A stretch of DNA of 25,779 nucleotides from Candidatus Latescibacterota bacterium (GTDB taxonomy: Bacteria > Latescibacterota > UBA2968 > UBA8231). Below are positions 14,666-23,102 of the stretch, piece after piece (position 1 is the stretch's first letter; every line of letters begins with the position of its first letter). The position numbers were made by a program, and so were the translations under genes. Location: NCBI GenBank assembly GCA_021295675.1, contig JAGWBY010000054.1:1-25779 (forward strand), given 5' to 3'. The notes beneath the pieces were generated by a model. The model worked only from the letters and a program-made list of their open reading frames with translations, made no database searches and was not told the DNA's origin.

Positions 14666-15781
14666 ATGAACCAAGGCGACGACGCATCCGGTGCCATCCA
14701 AGAGCGAGTTCGCCAAGCCCTAGCCGAAAACGCGGCCTTAAACATTTTTGCCGGCCGCACCAAATCCTTTCTCGGACGCCAACACGACGGGATCCCCCTT
14801 GACCTCTCCGCTCTGACCGGCATCATTAGCTATGAGCCGAACGAGTTGGTCCTAGTCGCTCGCCCAGGCACCAAGCTGAGCAAAATAGAAGCCCTGTGCC
14901 ACGGCGAAAACCAGTACTTCGCTTTCGAGCCGCCCGCTTGGGGTGCGGCCGCGACCATCGGCGGCACCGTGGCCTGCAACCTCTCGGGGCCGCGGCGGTT
15001 TAAGATGGGTGCCCTGCGCGATCACTTGCTCGGAGCCGAGCTGATCGACGGCCGCGGCGAGCGCATTCGCACCGGCGGCAAAGTCGTCAAAAACGTCACA
15101 GGCTACGACCTGTCCAAGGTGCTCGCTGGCTCCTTTGGGACGCTGGGGGTGCTCACCGAAGTCTGCCTCAAGGTCTGGCCGCGTCCCGAAACCCAAGCAA
15201 CCCTGTTCATCCACGGGCTGACGCCTCCTGCGGCATTGGAGCGAATTCTCGACTGGGCGGCGCGGCCCCTCCAAATCACGGGCTTAGTCTGCGACGCCGA
15301 CCGGTTAGCCACCCGCGTCGAAGGCCCAGCACCAGCGGTGCGGGCGCAGCTAGCAACGCTACGCGAAGAAGAATCAGCAGAGTCGGAGATCGTAGAAGAG
15401 GCCGAATCGCAAGCCTTCTGGCGACGCTGGCGCGAGCTTGAATGGCTGGTTCCAGCCGAGGATCAACAGCGCTGGCGCTTTTCTGGACCGCCGACCAAAA
15501 TGGCGCAATTAATGAAAGCGCTAGAAGCCGAGGGGCTGAGCCGCTGGGGCTTGGACTGGGCCGGCGGCTTGCTGTGGGCATTGTTGCCAGTAGCCGCCCA
15601 AGCCGCGCGTTTGCATCGCACCGCCGCGCACTACCAAGCCATCGGCTGGCGCTTTGCAGCCGACGAACACAACGAAGACGCCTTTACCCCACTCAGCACC
15701 GGCGCGGCGCGCATGAATCAGATGCTCAAGCACGCCCTCGACCCCCAAGGCATTTTCAATCCCGGTAAGCTGTACGCCTAA
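14666..15781 (+). CDS. glcE: FAD-binding oxidase subunit, GlcE-like (glycolate oxidase)
   Basis: 371-residue flavoprotein of the FAD_binding_4 (PCMH) type. The N-terminal half has the FAD-site features LVARPGTKLSKIEAL, the glycine-rich WGAAATIGGTVACNLSGP, GALRDHLLGAELIDGRGE, and the strong block KNVTGYDLSKVLAGSFGTLG that is typical of GlcE. The C-terminus ends GIFNPGKLYA, also conserved. GlcE is one of three subunits (GlcD, GlcE, GlcF) that oxidise glycolate to glyoxylate with electrons passed to the membrane. The partners are not in this window, which is unusual, so glycolate as substrate is inferred. The length is slightly above the E. coli protein. The start ATG lies 28 bases after rpmB without a good ribosome site. 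The TAA stop also forms the left target duplication of the adjoining MITE-like element. Confidence 0.8.
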   Translation: MNQGDDASGAIQERVRQALAENAALNIFAGRTKSFLGRQHDGIPLDLSALTGIISYEPNELVLVARPGTKLSKIEALCHGENQYFAFEPPAWGAAATIGGTVACNLSGPRRFKMGALRDHLLGAELIDGRGERIRTGGKVVKNVTGYDLSKVLAGSFGTLGVLTEVCLKVWPRPETQATLFIHGLTPPAALERILDWAARPLQITGLVCDADRLATRVEGPAPAVRAQLATLREEESAESEIVEEAESQAFWRRWRELEWLVPAEDQQRWRFSGPPTKMAQLMKALEAEGLSRWGLDWAGGLLWALLPVAAQAARLHRTAAHYQAIGWRFAADEHNEDAFTPLSTGAARMNQMLKHALDPQGIFNPGKLYA

Positions 15782-15921
15782 GAAGCTGTCTGGAAATTCC
15801 GGGTGTGCCCCGAGCGTGCGCGAAAGCGGGGCGGACAAGGCGGGTAACGCCGCCCATATTGACGAAATATGGGTGGCTTTGCCCAACGCCGGCCGCCGAC
15901 CAGGGGTTTGCAGACAGCTTC
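15782..15921. mobile_element. MITE-like element with 11-bp terminal inverted repeats and internal hairpin
   Basis: A 140-base non-coding element is bounded by GAAGCTGTCTG (15782-15792) and its perfect complement CAGACAGCTTC (15911-15921). It is flanked on both sides by TAA (15779-15781 and 15922-15924), as expected of a 3-base TNA target duplication of IS5-type transposases. Inside, arms at 15842-15860 and 15866-15884 pair at 18 of 19 positions (16 Watson-Crick, 2 wobble, 1 mismatch) around the loop GACGA. It encodes nothing, so mobility would depend on a transposase elsewhere. The left TAA is the stop of the glcE-like gene, and the right end supplies the first base of the stop triplet of the convergent dehydratase gene. 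The hairpin could terminate transcription from both sides. Confidence 0.7.
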
Positions 15922-17105
15922 TAATATATCTCGCCTGGCCGATAGTCCGGCGGCGGCATTTCCCGTTCGCTGAGCCACAGCGCCCGCCCAAGCCGCGCCT
16001 GAATGTATTGATAGTCATAGCTCGTATCTGGAGCGGCGATGTTGCCCTGCGACGGGTATTGGGCAATCGCCTCCTCGACCAGGTCCACGCCCAGCCCGGG
16101 CGCATCCGGCACCGCGATATGGCTGTCGATCACTTTGGGTTGGCCAGTCATCACCTCGTAGCGCTGCGGCACATCGTCGGCTAGGTGCTCCAAGATCAGG
16201 AAATTGGGCAGCGTAGCCATTAGGTGGACGGCCGCCATTTCGGCCACCGGCCCCAGCGAGCCGTCGTGCGGAGCCATCGTGCAGTAGTGCGCCTCGGCCA
16301 TAGCAGCGATCTTCTTCATCTGCGACAGCCCCCCAGCGCGGCCCGTATCCGGCTGTACCACATCGATAATTTCGCGCTCAATCAGCTCTTTTACCCCCCA
16401 AATAGTGGCGTGGCGTTCACCCGCGGCAATGGGAATATCTACTGCGTCGGCAACCCGAGCGAGGGCGTCGATGTTTTCCGGGGCTACTGGATCCTCGTAG
16501 AACAGCAGGTCGTAGTCTTCGAGTGCGCGGCCCAAGGCAATAGCGTCGCGCGTCGTCAGCCAAGGCGGCCCGTGGACATCGACCATGAGGTCCACCTCGT
16601 CGCCGACCTCCTTGCGGATGGCGGCAACCGTTTCCACGCAGTTGTTGATACCCCCGGTCTTGATCGCCGTATAGCCTTGATCGACCAAGGCGCGCGCCCG
16701 CTCTGTCTCGTGCGCATGGGCATAAACTCGCACCCGGTCGCGCATCTTGCCGCCCAAAAGATTCCACACCGGCTGCCCAAGGGCCTTGCCCTTGATGTCC
16801 CACAAGGCCATCTCAATGCCGGTCATGGCACCAGAGCCGACGATGCCGGTCATGCCGTGGCCCATCATCGCCACCTGCATCTTGCCCCACAGCCGCTCAA
16901 TGTGGAACGGGTCTTCGCCGATCATCAAAGGCGTTAGATCGTGGATGGCCGTTTCGACCACGCGCGGCCAGCCCGACGCCTCACCCACGCCGTAGATGCC
17001 AGCGTCGGTTTCGACCTTGACGAAGAGCCAGTTGCGCGCCGACCAACCGCTTGCCTGCGGAGGCGCACACTGCATCAAATAGGTCTTGATCTGAGTAATT
17101 TTCAT
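15921..17105 (-). CDS. enolase-superfamily sugar-acid dehydratase (mandelate racemase/muconate lactonizing family, GalD-like)
   Basis: 394-residue TIM-barrel enzyme that would dehydrate a sugar acid such as galactonate, mannonate or a relative. Metal ligands are visible at Asp176 (MVDVHG), Glu204 (LFYEDPVAPEN) and Glu230 (AAGERHATIW). His178, two residues after the first Asp, and His280 (MAPHDGS) match the acid/base residues of the galactonate/mannonate dehydratase subgroup. The capping domain is at the N-terminus (MKITQIKTYLMQ). A frame-consistent ATG lies seven codons upstream at 17126, but 17105 is preferred because GGGGAGA lies six bases ahead of it. The gene is convergent with the glcE-like gene and divergent from the prenyl synthase gene. 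Exact substrate specificity cannot be read from sequence. The last codons adjoin the MITE-like element, so the C-terminus may have been altered by its insertion. Confidence 0.85.
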   Translation of the reverse strand: MKITQIKTYLMQCAPPQASGWSARNWLFVKVETDAGIYGVGEASGWPRVVETAIHDLTPLMIGEDPFHIERLWGKMQVAMMGHGMTGIVGSGAMTGIEMALWDIKGKALGQPVWNLLGGKMRDRVRVYAHAHETERARALVDQGYTAIKTGGINNCVETVAAIRKEVGDEVDLMVDVHGPPWLTTRDAIALGRALEDYDLLFYEDPVAPENIDALARVADAVDIPIAAGERHATIWGVKELIEREIIDVVQPDTGRAGGLSQMKKIAAMAEAHYCTMAPHDGSLGPVAEMAAVHLMATLPNFLILEHLADDVPQRYEVMTGQPKVIDSHIAVPDAPGLGVDLVEEAIAQYPSQGNIAAPDTSYDYQYIQARLGRALWLSEREMPPPDYRPGEIY

Positions 17106-17110
17106 AGCGG

Positions 17111-17117
17111 TCTCCCC
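17111..17117 (-). promoter_or_regulatory. ribosome binding site that fixes the dehydratase start at 17105
   Basis: GGGGAGA on the minus strand, with its GGGGAG core six bases before the ATG at 17105. The alternative in-frame ATG at 17126 has no comparable site. Confidence 0.65.
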
Positions 17118-17136
17118 GTGTTGCAATGAAGCGACA

Positions 17137-17142
17137 AGTATA
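17137..17142 (-). promoter_or_regulatory. candidate -10 box for the dehydratase gene
   Basis: TATACT on the minus strand, about 32 bases before the ATG at 17105. The hexamer at 17 bases upstream (TGGATT) is a poor -35, so this is a weak call in an otherwise A/T-rich divergent gap. Confidence 0.35.
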
Positions 17143-17187
17143 ATTCATAGAGCGAAATCAATCCATTGCCAGCACTCCGTGCATAGA

Positions 17188-17216
17188 TTGACAGGTATAT
17201 TTTCAATACTTAGCTT
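17188..17216 (+). promoter_or_regulatory. candidate promoter for the prenyl synthase gene run
   Basis: A perfect TTGACA (17188-17193) is followed after 17 bases by the weak -10-like hexamer TAGCTT (17211-17216). It lies in the A/T-rich 160-base gap between the divergent dehydratase and prenyl synthase genes, about 50 bases upstream of the ATG at 17266. Confidence 0.35.
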
Positions 17217-17265
17217 CTAAATTTTCTATTTATTTAGTGATTTAATTTCGACAGATGCCTTTCTC

Positions 17266-18234
17266 ATGGATCCCTGTATAGGTCTGATCGATCAAGAACT
17301 GGCCCGGTTTGAAAAGCGGCTCAACGCCGAACTCAACGCCGATGTCGAGCTGGTCCACGTCATTGCCCGCTACATGGCCACCCTCAAGGGCAAGCGCCTC
17401 CGGCCAGCCCTCATCCTGCTCGTGGCCAAAGCGTCTGGCCGCTGGAACGAACAGCTAATCGACACGGCTGTGGCCGTCGAAATGATTCACGCCGCCACCA
17501 TGGCGCACGACGACGTAGTGGACTCAGCAACCGTGCGCCGGGGCCGCGAGACGGTCAACGAGCGTTGGACCGGGCAGATCGCCGTGCTCATGGGCGACTT
17601 TCTGCTCGCGCGCGCCCTGCGCCTGCTGATCGAGATCGGCAATCTGCAGGTCCTGAGCGCAGTCGCGCACGCCACCGAGCGGCTGAGCATAGGCGAAATT
17701 TTTGAAATCCAGATCGGCACTCAGTGCGACACGCGCGAAGAGTCGTATTTTGCCATGGTCAGCGACAAAACGGCTTCCCTGATCTCGGCCGCAGCGCGGA
17801 TTGGCGCGATTCTCTCCGGCGCATCAGACGAGATCGTGCAATCTATGGGGCGCTACGGAGAATCGCTCGGCCGCGCTTTCCAAGTCGCCGACGACATTCT
17901 CGACCTCACCAGCGATCAGGCTACCATGGGCAAGCCCGTCGGGCACGACCTGCGCGAAGGCAAGATTACCTTGCCATTGATACTCGCCTTACAGCAAGCC
18001 CCTTTAGCGGCGCGGGCCGAGATGGAGGCCCTTTTGGCCCGGCCCGACAAAGACGAAGCCGAATGGGCGCAGATCGTAGCCTTTGTCGAAGAGTATCGAG
18101 GAGTCGCCGCCGCCACCGAGACCGCGCACGAATACGCCGCCCAAGCTCAGGAATGCTTAAAAGTACTGGCCCCATCCCCGGCCCGCGCCGCGCTAGAACG
18201 AGCTGTGCAGCTCGTCGTCGAACGCAACAATTGA
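17266..18234 (+). CDS. ispB: polyprenyl diphosphate synthase (octaprenyl-type, IspB family)
   Basis: 322-residue trans-prenyltransferase that extends farnesyl diphosphate with isopentenyl units to make the side chain of a respiratory quinone. The first aspartate-rich motif DDVVD is at residues 82-86 (followed by RRGR), and the second, DDILD, is at 209-213 with the usual FQVADD lead-in. KGKRLRPAL near residue 41-49 forms the isopentenyl diphosphate site. The length is normal for the family. Product chain length cannot be determined by eye; small side chains before the first motif suggest a long-chain type. No clear Shine-Dalgarno is visible. It leads a plus-strand series with apbE, 12 bases downstream. 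Confidence 0.9.
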   Translation: MDPCIGLIDQELARFEKRLNAELNADVELVHVIARYMATLKGKRLRPALILLVAKASGRWNEQLIDTAVAVEMIHAATMAHDDVVDSATVRRGRETVNERWTGQIAVLMGDFLLARALRLLIEIGNLQVLSAVAHATERLSIGEIFEIQIGTQCDTREESYFAMVSDKTASLISAAARIGAILSGASDEIVQSMGRYGESLGRAFQVADDILDLTSDQATMGKPVGHDLREGKITLPLILALQQAPLAARAEMEALLARPDKDEAEWAQIVAFVEEYRGVAAATETAHEYAAQAQECLKVLAPSPARAALERAVQLVVERNN

Positions 18235-18246
18235 CGCGACTAGCCC

Positions 18247-19284
18247 ATGCTCAAGCGCAGTCTGCTGGCCATCGGCGGTTTGGCCGTGGTCCTGTACTTT
18301 TTACCGTCTCCCCGGCCCGCCGCGCCGGTGCGCGCAGATCGCCTCTTGTTGGGAACCCTCGTCACGGTCAAGCTCTACGGAGGCGAAGCAGTGGTTCGCC
18401 CGCACCTAGAGGCGGCGTACGCGGAATTCGCCCGCGTCGATTCGGCGATGAGCCACTACCGCGAGGATGGAATCTTGCGGCGGCTAGAGCAGCAGGCGCA
18501 GCTCGCCCCAACGCGCGGCCCGACCGGGCTGATTGCGGTCTTGACGCGCAGCCAGCATTTCGCCGCGTTGACCGATGGAGCTTTTGACTGCACGGTGGGA
18601 GCGTTGACGAGTCTGTGGGACTTCCCCAATGCGGCAGCGCCGCCTGCTCCGGCGCAGATTGATTCGGCGCTGGCGCTGGTGGGCTACAAGGGGTTGGAGG
18701 TTGCCTCCCAGTCGTTTCGGATCAACAAGCCGGGCCTGCGCTTGGATCTGGGGGCGGCGGCCAAAGGCTATGCGGTTGACCAAGCCGTGGCGGCGATGCA
18801 GGAGTTGCAAGTGGAGGCCGGGATTATTGAAGCCGGGGGCGACATTCGCTATTGGGGCGAAAAGCCGGACGGGCGGCCTTGGCTCTTTGGGGTGCAGCAC
18901 CCGCGCGACCCAGAGCAATACCTAGCAGTAGAAGACCTCGGGCTCGCGGCGATCGCGACCTCGGGCGACTACGAGCAATACTTTGATTGGGAGGGCGAGC
19001 GCTATCACCACCTGCTCAACCCCAAGACTGGCTATCCAGCGCGGGCTAGCATAAGCGCCACTGTGTGGGCCGCGACCGCACTGGACGCCGACATTCTGTC
19101 AACCGCGGTCTTCGTCTTAGGGCCTGAGCAAGGGATCGTGCTCGTCGAGGGCCTAACGAACGTCGAGGGCTTTATTTTTTTTGCGCGAGACGGGCAGCTC
19201 ATGCACCAAGCATCAACCGGGCTGCGCGACCGCTTTCGCTTTTGCAATAGCAACAAACCTTCGCCGGGCTGTGCTCGGCACTAG
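18247..19284 (+). CDS. apbE: FAD:protein FMN transferase (ApbE)
   Basis: 345-residue periplasm-facing enzyme that attaches FMN to threonine residues of partner proteins such as RnfG or NqrC-type subunits. An N-terminal membrane anchor or signal (LLAIGGLAVVLYFLPS) lacks a lipobox cysteine. The family blocks follow in order: LLGTLVTVKLYGG, DLGAAAKGYAVDQA, GIIEAGGDIRYWG, IATSGDYEQYF, HHLLNPKTGYPA, and the metal/FAD-site region ATALDADILSTA. All match ApbE and the length is normal. The partner flavoprotein is not in the window. It sits between the prenyl synthase and secDF genes with gaps under 20 bases, so cotranscription is likely. Confidence 0.9.
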   Translation: MLKRSLLAIGGLAVVLYFLPSPRPAAPVRADRLLLGTLVTVKLYGGEAVVRPHLEAAYAEFARVDSAMSHYREDGILRRLEQQAQLAPTRGPTGLIAVLTRSQHFAALTDGAFDCTVGALTSLWDFPNAAAPPAPAQIDSALALVGYKGLEVASQSFRINKPGLRLDLGAAAKGYAVDQAVAAMQELQVEAGIIEAGGDIRYWGEKPDGRPWLFGVQHPRDPEQYLAVEDLGLAAIATSGDYEQYFDWEGERYHHLLNPKTGYPARASISATVWAATALDADILSTAVFVLGPEQGIVLVEGLTNVEGFIFFARDGQLMHQASTGLRDRFRFCNSNKPSPGCARH

Positions 19285-19302
19285 CGGAGTAAAGACCAAT
19301 TT

Positions 19303-21795
19303 ATGAAACGCAATCGGAAACTCGTGCTGATCGTGGCACTGATCGCCGCCGCAGTGTACTACCTGCTGCCAAGCGTGGAATTTTACAGCATGGCGGACGA
19401 CGAGCGAGAGGCCATGGAGCTAAAATCTCCCGGGCAACTCGCCGATCTGAAAAAGCGCTCGCTCAACTTAGGATTGGACTTACAGGGCGGCATCCACCTC
19501 GTCCTAGAGGTCAAGACCGAGGAGATGGAGGAGCAGGAAGCCCAAGATGCAGTATCCGCAACCGCATCGATCAGTTTGGGGTGGCCGAGCCGACTATTCA
19601 GCGCCAAGGCGAAAACCGCATCATCATCGAGTTGCCCGGCGTCCAAGACGTGCAACGCGCCAAAGATCTAGTGGGCCAAACCGCGCTGCTCGAATTCCAG
19701 CTCCTCGAACCCGCTGAGGATCGCACCCGCTTGATCCAGCGCATCGACCAAGTGCTAGCCCCGCAAAAAGAGGAAGAAGAGGAAGAAGAAGACCTCCTCC
19801 TTTCCTCCACCGCAGAAAGCACCCCCCTCTCCTCCATGCTCAGCGGTGCAGGAGAAGACCTCACGGTCTCGGGCCGCGACTTGCAGCGCGTCAAGAACTT
19901 GCTCAACACTCCAGAAGCTCAAGAACTCATCCCCGCAGACGTGGAATTTATCTTTTCGAGCAAGCCCGCCGGAGCCGAGGGCAATGAGTTCTACTTCCTC
20001 TACTTGGTGCGCAAGAAGCCGGAGATGACCGGGCACATGATTCAGGACGCCTTTGTCTCCATCGGCCAAGTAGTAGAGCACATGGGCCAGCCCATCGTCA
20101 ATTTCTCGACCACCGACGAAGGCGTGCGGCTCTTCAGCCGCATCACCGGCTCGCACATCGGCGACCGCATGGCCATCGTCCTCGACGAGTCGGTGTACTC
20201 GGCCCCAACCATCCAGAGCAAAATCAGCGAGGGTCGCGGCATCATCACTGGCAGCGGTACCCAAGAAGAAGCCAAAGACCTCGCTATCGTCCTGCGGGCC
20301 GGCGCGCTACCGGCCGAAGTCGAGATCATCGAAGACCGCACGGTCGGCCCCTCGCTGGGACGCGACTCCATCGAGCAAGGCAAAACCGCAGCCATCTACA
20401 GCATGGTCCTGATAGTGATCTTCATGGTCCTCTACTACCGAGCGGCCGGACTGATCGCCGACTGCGCCCTGCTGCTCAACATGCTTTTCATCATGGCGGT
20501 GCTGGCCGGTTTTCACGCCACCCTGACCTTGCCCGGCATCGCCGGTATCATCCTGACCATCGGCATGGCCGTTGACGCCAATGTGCTGATCTTCGAGCGC
20601 ATCCGCGAAGAGTTGCGCTCGGGCAAGACCGTCCGTGCGGCCATAGATTCCGGCTATGGCCACGCGCTCTCGGCCATCATCGACGCCAACGTAACCACGT
20701 TCTTAGTCGGCATCGTGCTCTATCAGTTCGGCACCGGGCCGATCCGCGGCTTTGCTCTGACCCTGTGCATCGGCATTATCTCCAGCCTCTTTACGGCCTT
20801 CTTCGTAACCCGCACGATCTTCGAGCTGATCACCCGAAAGTCGGAGCAATCGGGCTTGAGCATCGGGCCGGTCGCGCTCTTCGCCAATTTGAACATCCGC
20901 TTCCTCTCGCTGCGCAACATTGGCTTCGGTGCCTCGGCAGCCGTGCTGCTTATCGGCATCGTCTCCATCTTGGGCACCAATTTGGGCACCAATGGCATCC
21001 GGCAGGGCATTGACTTTGCCGGTGGCACCTTGCTGGAGTTGCACTTCGATCCAGCCGTCCAAGTCGAGGACATCCGCAGCCAACTCGGTCGCGTCCCCGT
21101 GGGCGATGCCGAAATCGACCTGAGCAAGAGCGAGATCAAGCAGTTCGGCTCGGAAAACGACATCCTCATCCGCGTCAGCGAGAGCGGGACAGGCACTGAG
21201 GTAGCTGATGGCATCATGGGGGTGCTCGAGGCCGGATTTGTCAACAATATCGAAGAAATGGAGTGGATCCGACGCCAAGAAAAGGTCGGCCCCAAAATCG
21301 GCAGTGAACTGAGCAACGCGGCCGTGCGCGCAGTCCTGGTGGCACTGGCGCTGATTCTGATCTATATGGCTTGGCGCTTCCACCGCTTCCTCTACGGCAT
21401 CGCTGCGGTCGTCGCGCTCTTCCACGATGTGCTCATCACCCTCGGGCTGCTCTCGCTCTTCGACATTGAGATTACCCTCGCGGTGGTCGCCGCGCTGCTG
21501 GCCATTGTCGGCTACTCGCTCAACGACACCATCGTGGTCTTCGACCGCATTCGCGAAAACCTGCACACGGCCCGCCGACAGGGCTTTGACGGCACGGTCA
21601 ACCAGAGCATCAACGAGTGCCTGAGCCGCACGCTGATCACCTCGGCGACGACCCTTCTTTGGCGGCGAAGTCAACCGCGACTTTACCATCACCTTGATGA
21701 TCGGTGTCGTGGTCGGCACCTATTCGTCTGTATTCGTCGCCAGCCCAGTGCTCTATCTAGGCCAACAACGGGCCGCCGCCAAAGGATCCGACTAA
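19303..21795 (+). CDS. secDF: SecDF fused preprotein translocase subunit, two frame disruptions
   Basis: Fused SecD-SecF membrane protein that uses the proton gradient to aid Sec export; about 829 residues if repaired. The first frame gives a membrane anchor and SLNLGLDLQGGIHLVLEV. At about 19551-19555 the coding moves to a second frame beginning IRNRIDQFGVAEP. It continues through the SecD transmembrane block (TIGMAVDANVLIFERIREEL) into SecF (GIRQGIDFAGGTLLELHF and GYSLNDTIVVFDRIRENL). At about 21653-21657 it moves again to a third frame with FFGGEVNRDFTITLMIG to the TAA at 21795. Compared with the family, about six or seven residues (the LVVLALF-like segment) are missing at this second break. 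The first break needs a single added base. A run of glutamates (KEEEEEEED) sits in the periplasmic head. As written, no functional full-length product results. Confidence 0.85.
19551..19555 (+). other. frame disruption 1 in secDF (SecD periplasmic head)
   Basis: Before this point the frame reads to EAQDAV, after it IRNRIDQFGV. One extra base around GTATCC would join them. No homopolymer and no slippery heptamer is present, so a point deletion in the DNA or the read is the simplest reading. Confidence 0.7.
21653..21657 (+). other. frame disruption 2 in secDF (last SecF membrane region)
   Basis: The frame reads TSATTLL then switches to FFGGEVNRDF. The family normally has LVVLALF between these, so the likely event is a loss of about 20 bases between short CTT-type repeats rather than a one-base slip. 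Confidence 0.65.
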
Positions 21796-21823
21796 AGCCA
21801 ACTGGGCGGGACCGCCTCTCGCC

Positions 21824-23035
21824 ATGAAAACGATAGTAGTAGCTGCCTTTGTCCTGCTGTTGATCTACTACGGACCGCCGCAGGATCGCTCTAGCTCCTT
21901 TGACGCCGCGTGGATGCTGGGTGCGCTGGCCCTCTTGGCCGCGGCTGGAGGGCAATTGGCACAGGCGAGCCGCCTACCAGCACTGGTGGGATGGATCGGG
22001 GCCGGGATGTTGCTGGGCACCGGCGGCTTGCAACTCGTCGATCTAGGCGCATTTTCCCTGCACCAATTGCTCTTTCTCACAGCGGGCCTCGGGGTCGGGT
22101 TCCAAGTCGGGCTGCACGTAGTATGGCCAACGCACGCCTGGCGCACGCTTGGGTTGGTAGCGGCGGCGACCGCGCTGGTCTTTGCCGCGGTCGCCGCGGC
22201 GACCACATTGCTCGGGCTGCCTTGGGAGCAAGCCGTACTCCTCGGCGCATTGGCCAGCTTGTGGGGGCCTTTCACTGGTGTACCGGAATTTGGCCGGCGC
22301 GGCGCGCTAGTGCTGGCCGTGCTAGGGACGGGCTGCGCCCTCGGGGCATTGGCTGGAGCACTGGTTCTGTTGGAAATTGGAGCCGCAGGATGGGTCGGGC
22401 GCGTCGGCCTATCGCTTGTAGCTGGCGGCGGGCTGGGGTTGGGGCTGCGCCTTTTAAGGCGGTTTGCCACGCCAAGCGCGACCATAGTCTCCGGCCTAGT
22501 CGGGGCTTTTTTCTTAACAGCGCTCGCGCTGGAGATCCTCGGGCTGATGGCGCTGCCCTGCGGGTTGGTGGCGGGACTCGTACAAGACAAGCAGCAAAGC
22601 CGCCGCGTGCGGTTGCTGCTGCACCGGGGCGCGCCAGTGGCCTTCATGCTCTTTTTCGCACTCTTAGGGACCGCGCTCGATCTCGGCGCACTGTGGCCAC
22701 CCGCGGATGGGCTGTACGAGACCGCGCTCGTCCTAGTGGCCGTGCCGCTACTTTTGCGGGGACTGGCTCCCATAGCTTACTACCCGCTACCCGGCCTCCA
22801 TCCAGGGCGGCGCATTGGCTGGCGGCTCCTGCCGCGCGGCGCGTTGCTGTTTGAGTTGTTCTGCGGCCCATACGGGCTGGCCCCCTACGTAGGAGCCGAG
22901 GGTCTGTTGGCACAGGCCGTGCTCTTGGATATTCTCGTTTCGACCCTGCTTTTTTCCTCGTTTTCGTTGCTCGCAGATGCAAGCCTTGTCCCTGCGGAAA
23001 AGGGCCGTCCCTCAGAAGAAGACGCGGCGACCTGA
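21824..23035 (+). CDS. Kef/CPA2-like integral membrane protein lacking the usual transport aspartate
   Basis: 403-residue polytopic membrane protein with roughly 11-12 hydrophobic segments. LPALVGWIGAGMLLGTGGL (residues 51-69) matches the entry motif of CPA2 cation/proton antiporters, and GLVAGLVQDKQQ followed by FMLFFALLGTALDLGAL matches their later helices. In antiporters an acidic residue lies in the middle helix. The corresponding stretch here, GTGCALGALAGALVLL (about 168-183), contains none, and GALASLWGPFTGVPEFG replaces the usual SPA-type block. A soluble TrkA-N domain is absent. Transport function is therefore uncertain: it may be a divergent transporter or a repurposed scaffold. No Shine-Dalgarno is seen. 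It follows secDF after 28 bases. Confidence 0.6.
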   Translation: MKTIVVAAFVLLLIYYGPPQDRSSSFDAAWMLGALALLAAAGGQLAQASRLPALVGWIGAGMLLGTGGLQLVDLGAFSLHQLLFLTAGLGVGFQVGLHVVWPTHAWRTLGLVAAATALVFAAVAAATTLLGLPWEQAVLLGALASLWGPFTGVPEFGRRGALVLAVLGTGCALGALAGALVLLEIGAAGWVGRVGLSLVAGGGLGLGLRLLRRFATPSATIVSGLVGAFFLTALALEILGLMALPCGLVAGLVQDKQQSRRVRLLLHRGAPVAFMLFFALLGTALDLGALWPPADGLYETALVLVAVPLLLRGLAPIAYYPLPGLHPGRRIGWRLLPRGALLFELFCGPYGLAPYVGAEGLLAQAVLLDILVSTLLFSSFSLLADASLVPAEKGRPSEEDAAT

Positions 23036-23052
23036 GCCAAGCCGCTGTTGGT

Positions 23053-23081
23053 TTGTGTCCAACTAGGCTGATTCGTATCTT
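23053..23081 (+). promoter_or_regulatory. candidate promoter for yggS-yggT-ileS
   Basis: TTGTGT (23053-23058) and TATCTT (23076-23081) are separated by exactly 17 bases in the 67-base gap before yggS. Match to consensus is modest. A start near 23088 would leave a very short leader, in line with the lack of a visible ribosome site before the ATG at 23103. Confidence 0.35.
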
Positions 23082-23102
23082 TAATAGTCTAGATTTTATT
23101 GT

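Noticed and set aside
19540..19600. Programmed ribosomal frameshifting in secDF
   Set aside because: No slippery heptamer, stimulatory stem or internal Shine-Dalgarno was seen at the break, and secDF is not known to use recoding.
20703..21719. 338-codon minus-strand open frame inside secDF
   Set aside because: Antisense to conserved SecD/SecF membrane helices, with a repetitive Asp/Gln/Ala composition typical of a reverse-strand shadow.
21868..22854. Two long open frames (minus 21868-22773, plus 21910-22854) overlapping the Kef-like gene
   Set aside because: Their composition (Ser/Pro/Arg-rich or Arg/Gly-rich) and lack of motifs contrast with the hydrophobic helices in the chosen frame.
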